The notes under the pieces were generated by a model. That model was not told the origin of the DNA and ran no database searches. It saw nothing but the letters and a program-made list of their open reading frames with translations. A stretch of 64,000 nt of DNA from Streptomyces sp. HUAS ZL42 (GTDB lineage Bacteria; Actinomycetota; Actinomycetes; Streptomycetales; Streptomycetaceae). A program made the translations under genes and the position numbers. The stretch covers positions 5,801,001-5,865,000 of the forward strand of contig NZ_CP160403.1 in NCBI RefSeq assembly GCF_040782645.1, in the 5' to 3' direction. This document shows positions 54,149-63,293 of the stretch, one piece after another (the stretch's first letter is position 1; the number at the start of each line of letters is the position of its first letter).

Positions 54149-55078
54149 GTGGCTTGCGAAAACTCTAGCGCCGCCCTGCCTCCCCTTGCAGCGCATCCCA
54201 TGGCCAAGCCCGGCTACGGCAAGCGCTCCGCGCCCGACCAGCTGCCGCCGAGGCCCGGCGACTTCGGCCATCTCCCCGCCCGTGAGGCGTATCTCGCAAG
54301 CCTCCTCGACCGCCTCTGCGAGAACGCGGCGATGGACGCCAAGACCATCGCCAAGGCGCAGCCCCTCTACGGTCAGCAGGCCGTCCGCTCCGCGCTCAAC
54401 GAACTCGGCACAGCCGGACATCTGCGCCGGGTTCGCCGTCGTGTCGTACCGAGTGACGGTGAGGCAGGCACCGGCACGCGGTGGGTCTTTCACACCTACT
54501 GGTCCCGCACCGCACGTGACAACGAATGGTGGGCCCGATTCCTCGACGGTGACGCGACGATGCCCGAGCAGCCTGTCGAAGCGCTGGTCGAAGCGCCCGT
54601 CGTCACCGAACCCGAGGGTCTCCAGCCGCCATCCACCTCGTATGTAACCCTCGCCCGCCTCGGCCTACGCGAGCCGCGCCTGGCGCTGTCTTCCGGCGAC
54701 TGCGCCGCCCTGGAAAACCTGGCCGCCGAGTGGCTGGCCAGGGGCGCGACTCCCGACCAGCTGACGCGCGTCCTCATCGCCGGCCTTCCCGAGCAGGTGC
54801 ACTCACCTCTGGCGTTCGTCCGGAGCAGGCTCGTCAGCAAGCTGCCTCCCGAGCCCACCACCTTTGAGCCCTCCGCGCCTCGAACGCCCCGGTTGCTGAT
54901 GGAGTGCACCGACTGCGGCGTGCCCGGCCGTCCGGAAGCCCTGCCGGGAGGTCTCTGCCGGGCTTGTGGTGGCAGGGAGAGGGGCGCGACCGAGGGACTA
55001 CTTCCGATGCAGTCTGCGACCGTGCGCGACCAGGCGGCTCGGGTGCGTGCCGCGATCTGTGCACATCAACACGTTTGA
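54149..55078 (+). CDS. Winged-helix-like protein with C-terminal zinc ribbon
   Basis: A 309-residue protein of unknown function. A winged-helix-like region around 45-120 contains DAKTIAKAQPLYGQQAVRSA followed by LNELGTAGHLRRVRRRVV, then WVFHTYWSRTARDNEWW. The middle holds a helical region (LSSGDCAALENLAAEWLARG). The C terminus has two CxxC pairs at about 253/256 and 270/273 (CTDCG, CRACGG), a probable zinc ribbon. I start it at GTG 54149; ATG 54200 (MAKPGYGKRSAP) is a real alternative. Genes like this are often seen beside XRE/DUF397 pairs in Streptomyces, suggesting a regulatory role. Confidence 0.65.
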   Translation: MACENSSAALPPLAAHPMAKPGYGKRSAPDQLPPRPGDFGHLPAREAYLASLLDRLCENAAMDAKTIAKAQPLYGQQAVRSALNELGTAGHLRRVRRRVVPSDGEAGTGTRWVFHTYWSRTARDNEWWARFLDGDATMPEQPVEALVEAPVVTEPEGLQPPSTSYVTLARLGLREPRLALSSGDCAALENLAAEWLARGATPDQLTRVLIAGLPEQVHSPLAFVRSRLVSKLPPEPTTFEPSAPRTPRLLMECTDCGVPGRPEALPGGLCRACGGRERGATEGLLPMQSATVRDQAARVRAAICAHQHV

Positions 55079-55153
55079 CGTCGGCGACCGCCCAGTGCTG
55101 CCAACCGTCGGCGCCGCGCCGTCCCTCGGCGCATCGCCCCACAGGCCGCGCCA

Positions 55154-55180
55154 CCGATATGGTGCGACACCCCATATCGG
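55154..55180. promoter_or_regulatory. Perfect inverted repeat upstream of the esterase gene
   Basis: CCGATATGG (55154-55162) and CCATATCGG (55172-55180) form a perfect 9-bp inverted repeat with a 9-base spacer, 31 bp before the esterase ATG. AT-rich arms in this high-GC setting suggest a protein-binding operator rather than a terminator. Confidence 0.55.
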
Positions 55181-55211
55181 CGGGACGTAAGCGTTCCTAC
55201 CGTCCCTCCCC

Positions 55212-56195
55212 ATGACCCAGACCAGAGCCGCAAGCCGTCGTATCACCGTCCTCGGGGCCCTCCTCTTCGCCCTGATCGCCGCCTTCCTCACACCCGGCAG
55301 GGCCCACGCCGCCTCCCTCCAGGAGGTCACCGGGTTCGGGTCCAACCCCGGGGCGCTGCGGATGTTCCGGTACGTCCCCGACGGGTTGCCCGCCGGGCGG
55401 CCCGTCGTCGTCGCGCTGCACGGATGCACCCAGAACGCCTCCGGATACGGCACCGGCAGTGGGTGGATCCAGCTTGCCGAGCGGTGGGGGTTCTCCGTCT
55501 TGCTGCCACAGCAGAGCACCGGCAACAACATCTCCAGCTGCTTCAACTGGTTCCAGAGCGGGGACATGGAGCGCGGCCAGGGCGAGGCCGCGTCCGTCGC
55601 GCAGATGGTCGACCGGCAGCTCGCCGACGTGTCGGGGGACGCGTCCCGCGTGTACGTCACCGGGCTGTCCGCCGGCGGTGGCATGACCGCCGTGATGATG
55701 GCGGACTATCCGGAGAAGTTCGCGGCGGGCGGGATCGTCGCCGGGCTGCCCTACGGGTGTGCGCAGGCCGCCTGGTCGCCGTACGTGTGCATGTACGTCG
55801 GGGCGACGCAGACCGCGCAGCAGTGGGGTGACCGTGTGCGGGCCGCCCGGCCCGGGTACGGCGGGCCCTGGCCGACGCTCACCGTCTTTCAGGGAACCTC
55901 CGACTACACGGTGAAGCCCGTCAACATGACCGACCTGATGAAGCAGTGGACCAACGTGCACGGCGCCGATCAGGTCGCCGACCTCAGCGACACCGTCGCC
56001 GGCTATCCCCACCAGGTCTTCAAGGACGCCGGTGGGAAGGCCGTCGTCGAGACGTACGGCATCACCGGTATGGGGCACGGGCAGCCCGTCGACCCGGGCA
56101 GCGGGAGTGAGCAGTGCGGGACCGCCGGGGCCTACATCCTCGACGTGAACCTGTGTGCCGCGTACCGGCTCGGGCGGGCCTGGGGGCTCGGCTGA
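55212..56195 (+). CDS. Secreted PHB-depolymerase/CE1-type esterase
   Basis: A 327-residue secreted alpha/beta hydrolase. A signal peptide ends near AHAASL (about 33). The oxyanion region is VVVALHGCTQNASGYG and the nucleophile is S153 in VTGLSAGGGM. The acid Asp is in GTSDYTV and the catalytic His in GMGHGQPV. The family contains poly(3-hydroxybutyrate) depolymerases and feruloyl or acetylxylan esterases. The cysteines in HGCTQ and SSCFNWF are typical. Its position beside a xylan or xyloglucan-type glycosidase locus favours a hemicellulose esterase. It is convergent with the GH3 gene, 19 bp apart. Confidence 0.87.
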   Translation: MTQTRAASRRITVLGALLFALIAAFLTPGRAHAASLQEVTGFGSNPGALRMFRYVPDGLPAGRPVVVALHGCTQNASGYGTGSGWIQLAERWGFSVLLPQQSTGNNISSCFNWFQSGDMERGQGEAASVAQMVDRQLADVSGDASRVYVTGLSAGGGMTAVMMADYPEKFAAGGIVAGLPYGCAQAAWSPYVCMYVGATQTAQQWGDRVRAARPGYGGPWPTLTVFQGTSDYTVKPVNMTDLMKQWTNVHGADQVADLSDTVAGYPHQVFKDAGGKAVVETYGITGMGHGQPVDPGSGSEQCGTAGAYILDVNLCAAYRLGRAWGLG

Positions 56196-56214
56196 GCCGG
56201 TACGCGGACAGCGG

Positions 56215-59127
56215 TTAGCGGAGGGTGAAGGTCGACAGCCGCAGCCCTTCGCTCAGCACCAGGTACACGTCCGTTCGGCCCTTCGCCGCCGCCGTCAGGT
56301 CCGCGGTCACCGTCGCGTACTCGTACGGCGATGTCGTCCCGCCGAACCGCGCCGTGCCCACCAGCGTGCCCGTCGGTGAGCCCAGCCGTACCTCGACCGT
56401 GCCCGGCGACGTCCCGGCGACGCGTGCGCTGAACTCGGAGACACCCGTGCCCAGCCGTGTGTCCGCGAACTTCAGCCACGCGCCGTCGGACGTCGAGCCC
56501 ACCGCCGTGCCACGAGCCTTGGACTCGTCGACCAGGCGGATGCCGTCGTAGTCGTCGAAGTTCTCGGCGCGCGTCGCCTTCGAGAGGTCGCGAGGCGGGA
56601 TCGTCTCGCCCTTCACCTGCCAGGTCGTGCGGGTGCGGATGTCCGTGGAGGACGCGCCCGCCATGACGTCGTAGGTGCCGGTCTCCACGACCCACTTCGA
56701 GCGCGTCACGTCCCAGTGGGCCAGGTCCTGCCGTGCCAGCTTCAGGCGGACCGTCTTCGTCTGGCCCGGCTTCAGCGACACCCGCTCGAACGACTTCAGC
56801 TGCTTCAGCGGTTGCTTGTCGCGCGAGATCCGCTGGTGGACGTACAGCTGCACGACCTCGTCGCCCGCCCGGCTGCCGGTGTTCGTGACCTTCACCTCGT
56901 AGCCGCCGTTCACCCGCTTCAGGTCGCCGTAGCGGAACGTCGTGTACGACAGGCCGTAGCCGAAGGGGTGGAGTGCCTGGCCCTTGAAGTACTGGTACGT
57001 GCGGTCGGACTTGATGATGTCGTAGTCGAGGATCGACGGGAGGTCCGACTCCGACCTGTACCAGGTCTGGGTCAGGCGGCCGGACGGGTTCACGTCGCCG
57101 TACAGGACGTCGGCGAGCGCGTTGCCCGTCTCCTGGCCGGCGTGGGACGTCCAGAGGACCGCCGGGACCTCCTTCTCCAGGGACCCCAGCGTCGTCGGGT
57201 AGCTGTTCTCGACGATCACGACCGTGTTCGGGTTCGCCGCCCGGACCGCCTTGACCACGGCCTCCTGTGACGGGGCCAGGGCCATGTCGGTGCGGTCGTG
57301 GGCCTCGCGGCCGTTGATCGACGGGTTCGAGCCGACCACCACCACCGCGGTGTCCTTGCCCTTCACCGCGGCCACGGCCTCGTCCACGCCGCTGCGGACG
57401 ACGTCCTTCGTGTAGTGCGCCGCCTGGTCCTTCGCCACCAGGCCGAGTGTGCCGTCAGCGTCCGTCGGGCCCAGGTAGACCGGGTTGCCCCACCAGGACT
57501 CCTCGGTCTCGTAGCCCGCGTAGCGGAGCAGGTACGTGCCGTCGTCCTGCCGCTCCAGCTTGAACTGCTGCTGGACGAACCAGCCGTTCGGCTGGACCTG
57601 GTCGTTGACGAATCCGGACCAGTTGTAGCCCACGTACTTGCCGTTGGCCGCCGAGCGCAGTGTCACGACTCCCGAGCCCCAGTCGAAGACATCGAACTGT
57701 GTCTCCGTGCCCGGCTCGACGGCGCTCTCCCGCAGCGCCGCGCCGGCCGCACCCGTTCCGGCCGTGACGTACTTCCCCGTCGCCGTGTCCTTCAGCGCGA
57801 TGCGGTCCACGCCCTCGCTGCCGGTCACGTCCGTGCCGAGCTTGGCCGCGATGCCCTCGGCAGGGGTGACGGCGTACGGCAGCGTGCCCGAGTACCAGTC
57901 GGTGTAGAGGGTGTCGGCGAGGGGACCGACCACGGCCACGTTCTTCGCCGACTTCTTCAGCGGCAGCGCGCCGGAGTTCTTCAGCAGCACCGCACCCTCG
58001 GCCGCCGCCTTGCGCGCCAGCTTCTGGTGGGCCGGGCTGTTGACGACGGACTTGTCGATCGAGCCGTACTTGCCGCCGCCCGGGTCGAACTCGCCCAGGC
58101 GGACACGGACGGACAGCACATGGGACACGGCCGTGTCGATGTCCGACTGCTGCAACAGGCCCTGCTGCAAAGCCGAGTTGATCGCCGTAACCGTCGGGCC
58201 GGAGTCCGAGCCGTTGTCCGTGAAGCTGTCGATGCCCGCCTTGAGGGCTGCCGCGTCGGCTTCGGCGAGGCTGGGGTAGTACTTCTGGTCGCCGGGGAGG
58301 TTGCCGGGCGCGAAGGCGTCGGTGACGTTCAGCAGATCGCGTGAGGACCACGACCGTACGACGTCGTCCAGATCCGGGTTCACCGTGTTCGGGCGGCCGT
58401 TGACCAGGTTGTACGAGGACATCACGCCCGTCGCCGCGTCCGCCTCGATCGCCGGTTTGAAGGCGGCCTCGTCGTATTCCTTCGCCACGCGCGGGCGCAG
58501 GTCGGAGGAGGTGGTCGTGCGGTGCCACTCGTTGTTGTTGGCCAGGTAGTGCTTCAGGGTCGGGGCCGTCTTGAGGTGGTCCGGGTCGCCGCCCGTCAGG
58601 CCCTCGCCGTACGCCGTCGACATCGCGCCGGTGAGCTCCGGGTCCTCGCTGTAGCCCTCCTCGTTGCGGCCCCAGCGCGGGTCGCGGAGGAGGTTCACCA
58701 CCGGGGCCCAGAGGTTCAGGCCCCAGCCGTCCGGGCGTTCCTGCTGGAAGCCGCGTGCCTCGTCGCCGACCGCCGAGCCGACCTGCTCCATCAGCTCCGG
58801 GTCCCAGGTGGAGGCCAGCCCGACGGCCTGCGGGAAGACGGTGGTCTCGCCGAGCCAGGCGACGCCGTGCAGGGCCTCGGTGCCGGTGCGGAAGGACTGG
58901 ACGCCGAGACGGGGGATCGCGGGCTGGTGCTGGTGGAGGAGGGAGATCTTCTCGGCCTGAGTCAGTCTGTTCAGGAGGTCGTCGACGCGCTGGTCGACGG
59001 GGAGGTCCGGGTTGCGGAAGGGGTACGCCGGGTCGTCCGCGTGGGCGGGGACCGTGGCGCCGAGTCCCGCGATCAGGGCGAGGGCCAGGACGAGTGTGGT
59101 TCTGGGCCTTCTTCTCTTGCCTTTCAT
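56215..59127 (-). CDS. Secreted GH3 glycosidase with beta-trefoil-like insert and CBM6-like tail
   Basis: A 970-residue exported enzyme. The signal peptide ends near AHADDP (30). The GH3 barrel carries PRWGRNEEGYSEDPELTG (about 150-167) and the probable nucleophile D270 in VTDAF. Residues about 440-575 form an insert (IALKDTATGKYVTAG, ANGKYVGYNWSG, DGTYLLRYAGYE) that resembles a fascin-like beta-trefoil. The GH3 second domain then resumes (TAVVVVGSNPSINGREAHDR), followed by an FnIII-like domain (about 745-815) and a C-terminal CBM6-like sugar-binding domain (about 845-970). YSEDP-type motifs suit beta-xylosidase or beta-glucosidase activity. AAGGAGC precedes ATG 59127. Upstream lie three 18-bp tandem repeats. 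Confidence 0.9.
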   Translation of the reverse strand: MKGKRRRPRTTLVLALALIAGLGATVPAHADDPAYPFRNPDLPVDQRVDDLLNRLTQAEKISLLHQHQPAIPRLGVQSFRTGTEALHGVAWLGETTVFPQAVGLASTWDPELMEQVGSAVGDEARGFQQERPDGWGLNLWAPVVNLLRDPRWGRNEEGYSEDPELTGAMSTAYGEGLTGGDPDHLKTAPTLKHYLANNNEWHRTTTSSDLRPRVAKEYDEAAFKPAIEADAATGVMSSYNLVNGRPNTVNPDLDDVVRSWSSRDLLNVTDAFAPGNLPGDQKYYPSLAEADAAALKAGIDSFTDNGSDSGPTVTAINSALQQGLLQQSDIDTAVSHVLSVRVRLGEFDPGGGKYGSIDKSVVNSPAHQKLARKAAAEGAVLLKNSGALPLKKSAKNVAVVGPLADTLYTDWYSGTLPYAVTPAEGIAAKLGTDVTGSEGVDRIALKDTATGKYVTAGTGAAGAALRESAVEPGTETQFDVFDWGSGVVTLRSAANGKYVGYNWSGFVNDQVQPNGWFVQQQFKLERQDDGTYLLRYAGYETEESWWGNPVYLGPTDADGTLGLVAKDQAAHYTKDVVRSGVDEAVAAVKGKDTAVVVVGSNPSINGREAHDRTDMALAPSQEAVVKAVRAANPNTVVIVENSYPTTLGSLEKEVPAVLWTSHAGQETGNALADVLYGDVNPSGRLTQTWYRSESDLPSILDYDIIKSDRTYQYFKGQALHPFGYGLSYTTFRYGDLKRVNGGYEVKVTNTGSRAGDEVVQLYVHQRISRDKQPLKQLKSFERVSLKPGQTKTVRLKLARQDLAHWDVTRSKWVVETGTYDVMAGASSTDIRTRTTWQVKGETIPPRDLSKATRAENFDDYDGIRLVDESKARGTAVGSTSDGAWLKFADTRLGTGVSEFSARVAGTSPGTVEVRLGSPTGTLVGTARFGGTTSPYEYATVTADLTAAAKGRTDVYLVLSEGLRLSTFTLR

Positions 59128-59145
59128 GACGCGGCTCCTTCGACT

Positions 59146-59199
59146 AGGGCCAGATATGCGATCAGGGGCAGATATGCGACCAGGGCCAGATAAAAAGGT
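59146..59199. repeat. Three tandem 18-bp repeats upstream of the GH3 gene
   Basis: Units start at 59146, 59164 and 59182, each beginning AGGG(C/G)CAGATA. The first two continue TGCGA(T/C)C; the third diverges after ten bases. They occupy the space between the LacI gene stop and the GH3 start, so they lie in the promoter or leader of the GH3 gene. Confidence 0.75.
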
Positions 59200-59203
59200 G
59201 CGT

Positions 59204-60211
59204 TCACGCGTTGCGTGGTGCCGTGCTCGCGCGTTCCGTCAGCCGGGGCGCCAGCAGCGTCGCCTCCGGCACGTCGTCCCCGCCCAGCTTCCGCATCAGC
59301 AGCTCCACCGCCTGCTCGCCCACCTCGGCGGACGGCAGGGCGACCGAGGTGACCGGGACGCGGACGGACTCGGCGAGCTCGTCGGGGCAGATGGCGGTGA
59401 CCGACAGATCGCCGGGCACGCGCAGTCCGAGCTGTTCGAAGGCGTCGATGAGCGGTTCGAGGACCGGCTCGTTGTGGACGACGACCCCGGTCAGCGCGGG
59501 CTGTTCCCGCAGGAGTCGCTCGGCGACCCGGCGGGCGGCGGCGGGAGCGGCCTCGCAGGGGTGGACGGAGGAGGCGAGCCCGCTGCGGTCGGCGGCGGCC
59601 GTGAAGCCCTGCACCACCCGCTGGGCGAACGCCGTCCCGCGCACGTACACCTCCGGCGGCGACCCGACGAGGGCCACCACCCGATGTCCCAGCCGGGCCA
59701 GATGCTCCACACAGGCCTCGCCCGCCGCCTTGAAGTCGAGGTCGATGCAGGTGAGACCGTCGAAGTCGGTGGGGAACCCGATCATCACCGACGGACGCTC
59801 CAGCGAACGCAGCAACGGCAGCCGGGGGTCCTGCAACTGCACGTCCATCACGATCAGCGCGTCCACGAGGGACGTGTCCGCGACCCGCCGCAGTCCCTCC
59901 TCGCCCTCCTCCTGGGTCAGCAGCAGCACGTCGTGGTCGTGCTTGCGGGCGGTGGTCACCACGGACACCGCGAACTGCATGACGACCGGTACGTGGATCC
60001 CCGCACGCAGCGGGACGACCAGTGCCAGGACGTTCGACTTGCTGCTGGCCAGCGCCCGGGCGCCGGCGTGCGGGCGGTAGCCGAGCCGGCGGATGGCCTC
60101 CTCGACCCGCCGCCGGGTCTCGTCGGAGATCGGGCGCTTGCCGCTGATGACGTACGAGACGGTGCTGGGGGAGACCCCGGCGTGCCGCGCCACATCGGTG
60201 ATCTTGACCAT
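59204..60211 (-). CDS. LacI-family transcriptional regulator of the xylosidase locus
   Basis: A 335-residue repressor. The LacI helix-turn-helix is at residues 1-22 (MVKITDVARHAGVSPSTVSY), followed by the hinge helix (RPHAGARALASSKSN). The sugar-binding periplasmic-protein-like domain fills the rest. ATG 60211 shares one base with the TGA of the upstream alpha-xylosidase gene, so it is translated as part of that operon. It probably senses a xylose-containing oligosaccharide and represses the importer/xylosidase operon, and perhaps the GH3 gene. No classical 14-bp LacI palindrome was found in the window near these genes. Confidence 0.92.
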   Translation of the reverse strand: MVKITDVARHAGVSPSTVSYVISGKRPISDETRRRVEEAIRRLGYRPHAGARALASSKSNVLALVVPLRAGIHVPVVMQFAVSVVTTARKHDHDVLLLTQEEGEEGLRRVADTSLVDALIVMDVQLQDPRLPLLRSLERPSVMIGFPTDFDGLTCIDLDFKAAGEACVEHLARLGHRVVALVGSPPEVYVRGTAFAQRVVQGFTAAADRSGLASSVHPCEAAPAAARRVAERLLREQPALTGVVVHNEPVLEPLIDAFEQLGLRVPGDLSVTAICPDELAESVRVPVTSVALPSAEVGEQAVELLMRKLGGDDVPEATLLAPRLTERASTAPRNA

Positions 60212-62460
60212 CAGCCCTGCTCCACCGTCAGGAACCCGGTCCCGGCCTGCGCCCGTACCTCGCGCTCCCCGCCGGCCAGCCCCCACGGCGCGGCGGGATC
60301 GCTGCAGGACGCCCGGAGCAGATCGCCCTCCCGTACGACGGTGAAGGTCACGTCTGCGACCCGCACGGTCACCTGGGCGCCGCGCTCGATGCCGTAGGTC
60401 CGCAGCGTGACCCCGTCGGCGTGCGGATAGTCGGGCCGGTCGTCCACCGCACCGACCGGGATCACCGCCCCCGGGCGCACCAGCAGCGGCGCGCTCAGGA
60501 ACCCGTGCCGCTCGTGCACCCAGCGCGGCCCGGTCACGGTCTCCCCGGTCAGGAAGTGGGTCCAGGTGCCCTCGGGCACGTAGTACGACACGTCGCCCTC
60601 GTCGCTGAACACCGGCGCGACGAGCAGGTCAGGGCCGAGCATGTACTGCCGTTCCAGATGCGCGCACCCGGGATCGTCCGGGAACTCCAGGATCATCGCC
60701 CGCATCATCGGTACGCCCTCGGTGTGGGCGGTGCGTGCGGCCTCGTACAGATACGGCATGAGCCGCAGCTTCAGCCGCGTGAACAGCCGCAGCACGTCCA
60801 CGGCCTCCTCGTCGAACAGCCACGGCACGCGGTACGACGACGATCCGTGCAGGCGGCTGTGCGAGGACAGCAGCCCGAAGGCCAGCCACCGCTTGAACAG
60901 CGCCGGCGTCGGCGTCCCCTCGAAGCCGCCGATGTCGTGGCTCCAGTAGCCGAACCCGGAGAGCCCCAGCGAGAGCCCGCCGCGCAGCGACTCGGCCATC
61001 GACTCGTACGTCGCCTCGCAGTCGCCGCCCCAGTGCACCGGGAAGCGCTGGCTGCCGACGGTCGCCGACCGGGCGAAGACGACCGCCTCGCCCTCGCCCC
61101 GGTGTTTGCGCAGCACGTCGAAGACGGTGCGGTTGTAGAGGTAGGTGTAGTAGTTGTGCATCCGCTCCGGGTCGGAGCCGTCGGACCACGCCACGTCGAC
61201 CGGCACCCGCTCGCCGAAGTCGGTCTTGAAGCAGTCGACGCCCTGCGCGAGCAGTGCCTCCAGCTTGGAGGCGTACCAGTCGCGGGCCGCCGGGCTGGTG
61301 AAGTCGACGAGCGCCATGCCCGGCTGCCACAGGTCCCACTGCCAGACGCTCCCGTCGGGGCGCTTCAGCAGGTGTCCGAGCGCCTTGCCCTCCGCGAACA
61401 GCGGCGACCGCTGGGCGATGTATGGGTTGATCCACACGCAGACGTGCAGGCCCTTCGCCTTCAGCCGGGTCAGCATCCCCGCCGGGTCGGGGAAGACCCG
61501 CGGGTCCCACTCGAAGTCGCACCAGTTGAACTCGCGCATCCAGAAGCAGTCGAAGTGGAAGACGGAGAGCGGGAGTTCGCGCTCCCGCATGCCTTCGATG
61601 AAGGACGTCACGGTCTCCTCGTCGTACGACGTCGTGAAGGACGTCGACAGCCACAGCCCGAAGGACCAGGCGGGCGGGAGGGCCGGGCGGCCGGTGAGGG
61701 CGGTGTACTTGCGCAGGATGTCCTTCGGGGTCGGGCCGTGGATGACGTAGTACGTCAGCTGCTGTGTCTCGGCGCTGAACTGGACCCGTGACACCGTCTC
61801 CGAGCCGACCTCGAAGCTGACCTTGCCCGGGTGGTCGACGAAGACGCCGTAGCCGGCGTCCGTGAGGTAGAAGGGGACGTTCTTGTAGGCCTGTTCGGTG
61901 GCCGTGCCGCCGTCGGCGTTCCAGATGTCGACGACCTGGCCGTTCTTGACCAGCGGGCCGAAGCGTTCGCCGAGTCCGTAGACGCTCGTCCCCACTCCGA
62001 GGCCCAGTTGCTCGCGCAGGTAGTGGGCCCCGCTCGCGTCCCGCATGATGCCCATGCCCTTGGGGCCGCTGCTGGTCAGCAGACGGCCGCCGGCGAGGAA
62101 GTCGACGTGCCAGGGGCCGGTGCGCGAGACCCGGACGGACAGCATGCCGGAGGTCAGGGTCGCGTGTTCCTCGTCGTACTCCGTGTGGACGGCGAAGTCC
62201 TCCCGCTGGACTTCGAATTCGGGCCCCCGCGGCTGCTCGCCCTCGAAGTGGGTGAAGGTGACGCCGATGACGTCGGGCATCGGGGCGTGTGCGCTGATCG
62301 TCACGACCGGTCCCTTCAGCAGGTCGCCGCGGTGGCGGATGGGCTGGGTCGGCGCGTGGATGTCGAGCGTGCCGTCCGTGGCGGTGACATCGAGGACCTC
62401 GACCGGGTGGGCCGCGGTGACGCCCTCGCGCAGCAGCCAGTAGCCGTCGGTGAACTTCAT
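60211..62460 (-). CDS. GH31 alpha-xylosidase (YicI type)
   Basis: A 749-residue cytoplasmic enzyme that removes alpha-linked xylose, as from isoprimeverose or xyloglucan oligosaccharides. The nucleophile D414 is in FKTDFGERVP and the acid/base D480 in HWGGDCEATYESM. The surrounding LRGGLSLGLSGFGYWSHDIG is very close to E. coli YicI from memory, which argues for xylosidase rather than glucosidase. There is no signal peptide, so the substrate must be imported, which fits the permeases upstream. ATG 62460 follows the permease stop by 11 bp. The length matches the family. Confidence 0.92.
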   Translation of the reverse strand: MKFTDGYWLLREGVTAAHPVEVLDVTATDGTLDIHAPTQPIRHRGDLLKGPVVTISAHAPMPDVIGVTFTHFEGEQPRGPEFEVQREDFAVHTEYDEEHATLTSGMLSVRVSRTGPWHVDFLAGGRLLTSSGPKGMGIMRDASGAHYLREQLGLGVGTSVYGLGERFGPLVKNGQVVDIWNADGGTATEQAYKNVPFYLTDAGYGVFVDHPGKVSFEVGSETVSRVQFSAETQQLTYYVIHGPTPKDILRKYTALTGRPALPPAWSFGLWLSTSFTTSYDEETVTSFIEGMRERELPLSVFHFDCFWMREFNWCDFEWDPRVFPDPAGMLTRLKAKGLHVCVWINPYIAQRSPLFAEGKALGHLLKRPDGSVWQWDLWQPGMALVDFTSPAARDWYASKLEALLAQGVDCFKTDFGERVPVDVAWSDGSDPERMHNYYTYLYNRTVFDVLRKHRGEGEAVVFARSATVGSQRFPVHWGGDCEATYESMAESLRGGLSLGLSGFGYWSHDIGGFEGTPTPALFKRWLAFGLLSSHSRLHGSSSYRVPWLFDEEAVDVLRLFTRLKLRLMPYLYEAARTAHTEGVPMMRAMILEFPDDPGCAHLERQYMLGPDLLVAPVFSDEGDVSYYVPEGTWTHFLTGETVTGPRWVHERHGFLSAPLLVRPGAVIPVGAVDDRPDYPHADGVTLRTYGIERGAQVTVRVADVTFTVVREGDLLRASCSDPAAPWGLAGGEREVRAQAGTGFLTVEQG

Positions 62461-62471
62461 GTGGGGGGTCC

Positions 62472-63293
62472 TTACTTCACGGCACCCACGGCGATGCCGC
62501 GGGTGAGGGTCCGCTGGAAGACGAGGAAGAAGACGATGGCGGGGAGCACGCCGAGCAGGGCCGCCGCGTTGGTCATCGTGGCGTCCATCAGGCGCTGGCC
62601 CTGGAGGACGCCGAGGGCCACCGACACGGTCTGGTTGTCGTTGGAGATCAGCATGACCAGGGGGAGCAGGAACTCGTTCCAGGTCCAGATGAAGAAGAAG
62701 ACCAGCAGCACGCCGAGGGTCGGGCGGCTGACCGGGACGACGATCCGCCACAGGACCTGCCACTTGTCGGCGCCGTCGATCCGGGCGGCCTCGATGATCT
62801 CGCGGGGGAACTGGCCGAGGACCGAGGACAGCAGGTACGTGCCGAAGGCCGCCTGGATCACCGTGAAGACGATGATCACGCTCAGCCGGGTGTCGTACAG
62901 GCCCACTTCCTTGCTCAGGTAGTAGACCGGGTAGACCAGCGCCTCCTGCGGCAGCATGTTCGCGAGGACGAAGAAGGCCAGGACCCAGGTGCGGCCCTTG
63001 ATGCGGCCGACGCCGATCGCGTACGCGTTCAGGACGGACAGGACCGTCGCCAGGAGGGCGACCGAACCGCTGATCAGTACCGAGTTGACGAGCTTCTGGC
63101 TGTAGTCCACGCGTTCCCAGAAGTCCTTCAGACCGTCCAGGTACAGGCCGTCGGGCAGGCTCAGTGGCCCGTTCTGGGAGTACTCCGCGGGCGACTTGAT
63201 GGCGTTGACCGCCACGATCAGGAACGGGACGATCATGAAGAGCGCGGCGAGGCACAGGGCCACCAGCACCGGATAGCGACGGACGGCGGTCAT
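62472..63293 (-). CDS. Sugar ABC importer permease (MalG type)
   Basis: A 273-residue membrane permease with six spans. The EAA loop reads EIIEAARIDGADKWQVLWRI and the C terminus RGIAVGAVK is typical. The external N-terminal region (SPAEYSQNGPLSLPDGLYLD) is usual for MalG-like permeases. ATG 63293 overlaps the previous gene's stop by four bases (ATGA). With the next gene and an unseen binding lipoprotein it probably imports xylose-containing oligosaccharides for the alpha-xylosidase encoded downstream. No ATPase gene is seen in this stretch. Confidence 0.9.
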   Translation of the reverse strand: MTAVRRYPVLVALCLAALFMIVPFLIVAVNAIKSPAEYSQNGPLSLPDGLYLDGLKDFWERVDYSQKLVNSVLISGSVALLATVLSVLNAYAIGVGRIKGRTWVLAFFVLANMLPQEALVYPVYYLSKEVGLYDTRLSVIIVFTVIQAAFGTYLLSSVLGQFPREIIEAARIDGADKWQVLWRIVVPVSRPTLGVLLVFFFIWTWNEFLLPLVMLISNDNQTVSVALGVLQGQRLMDATMTNAAALLGVLPAIVFFLVFQRTLTRGIAVGAVK

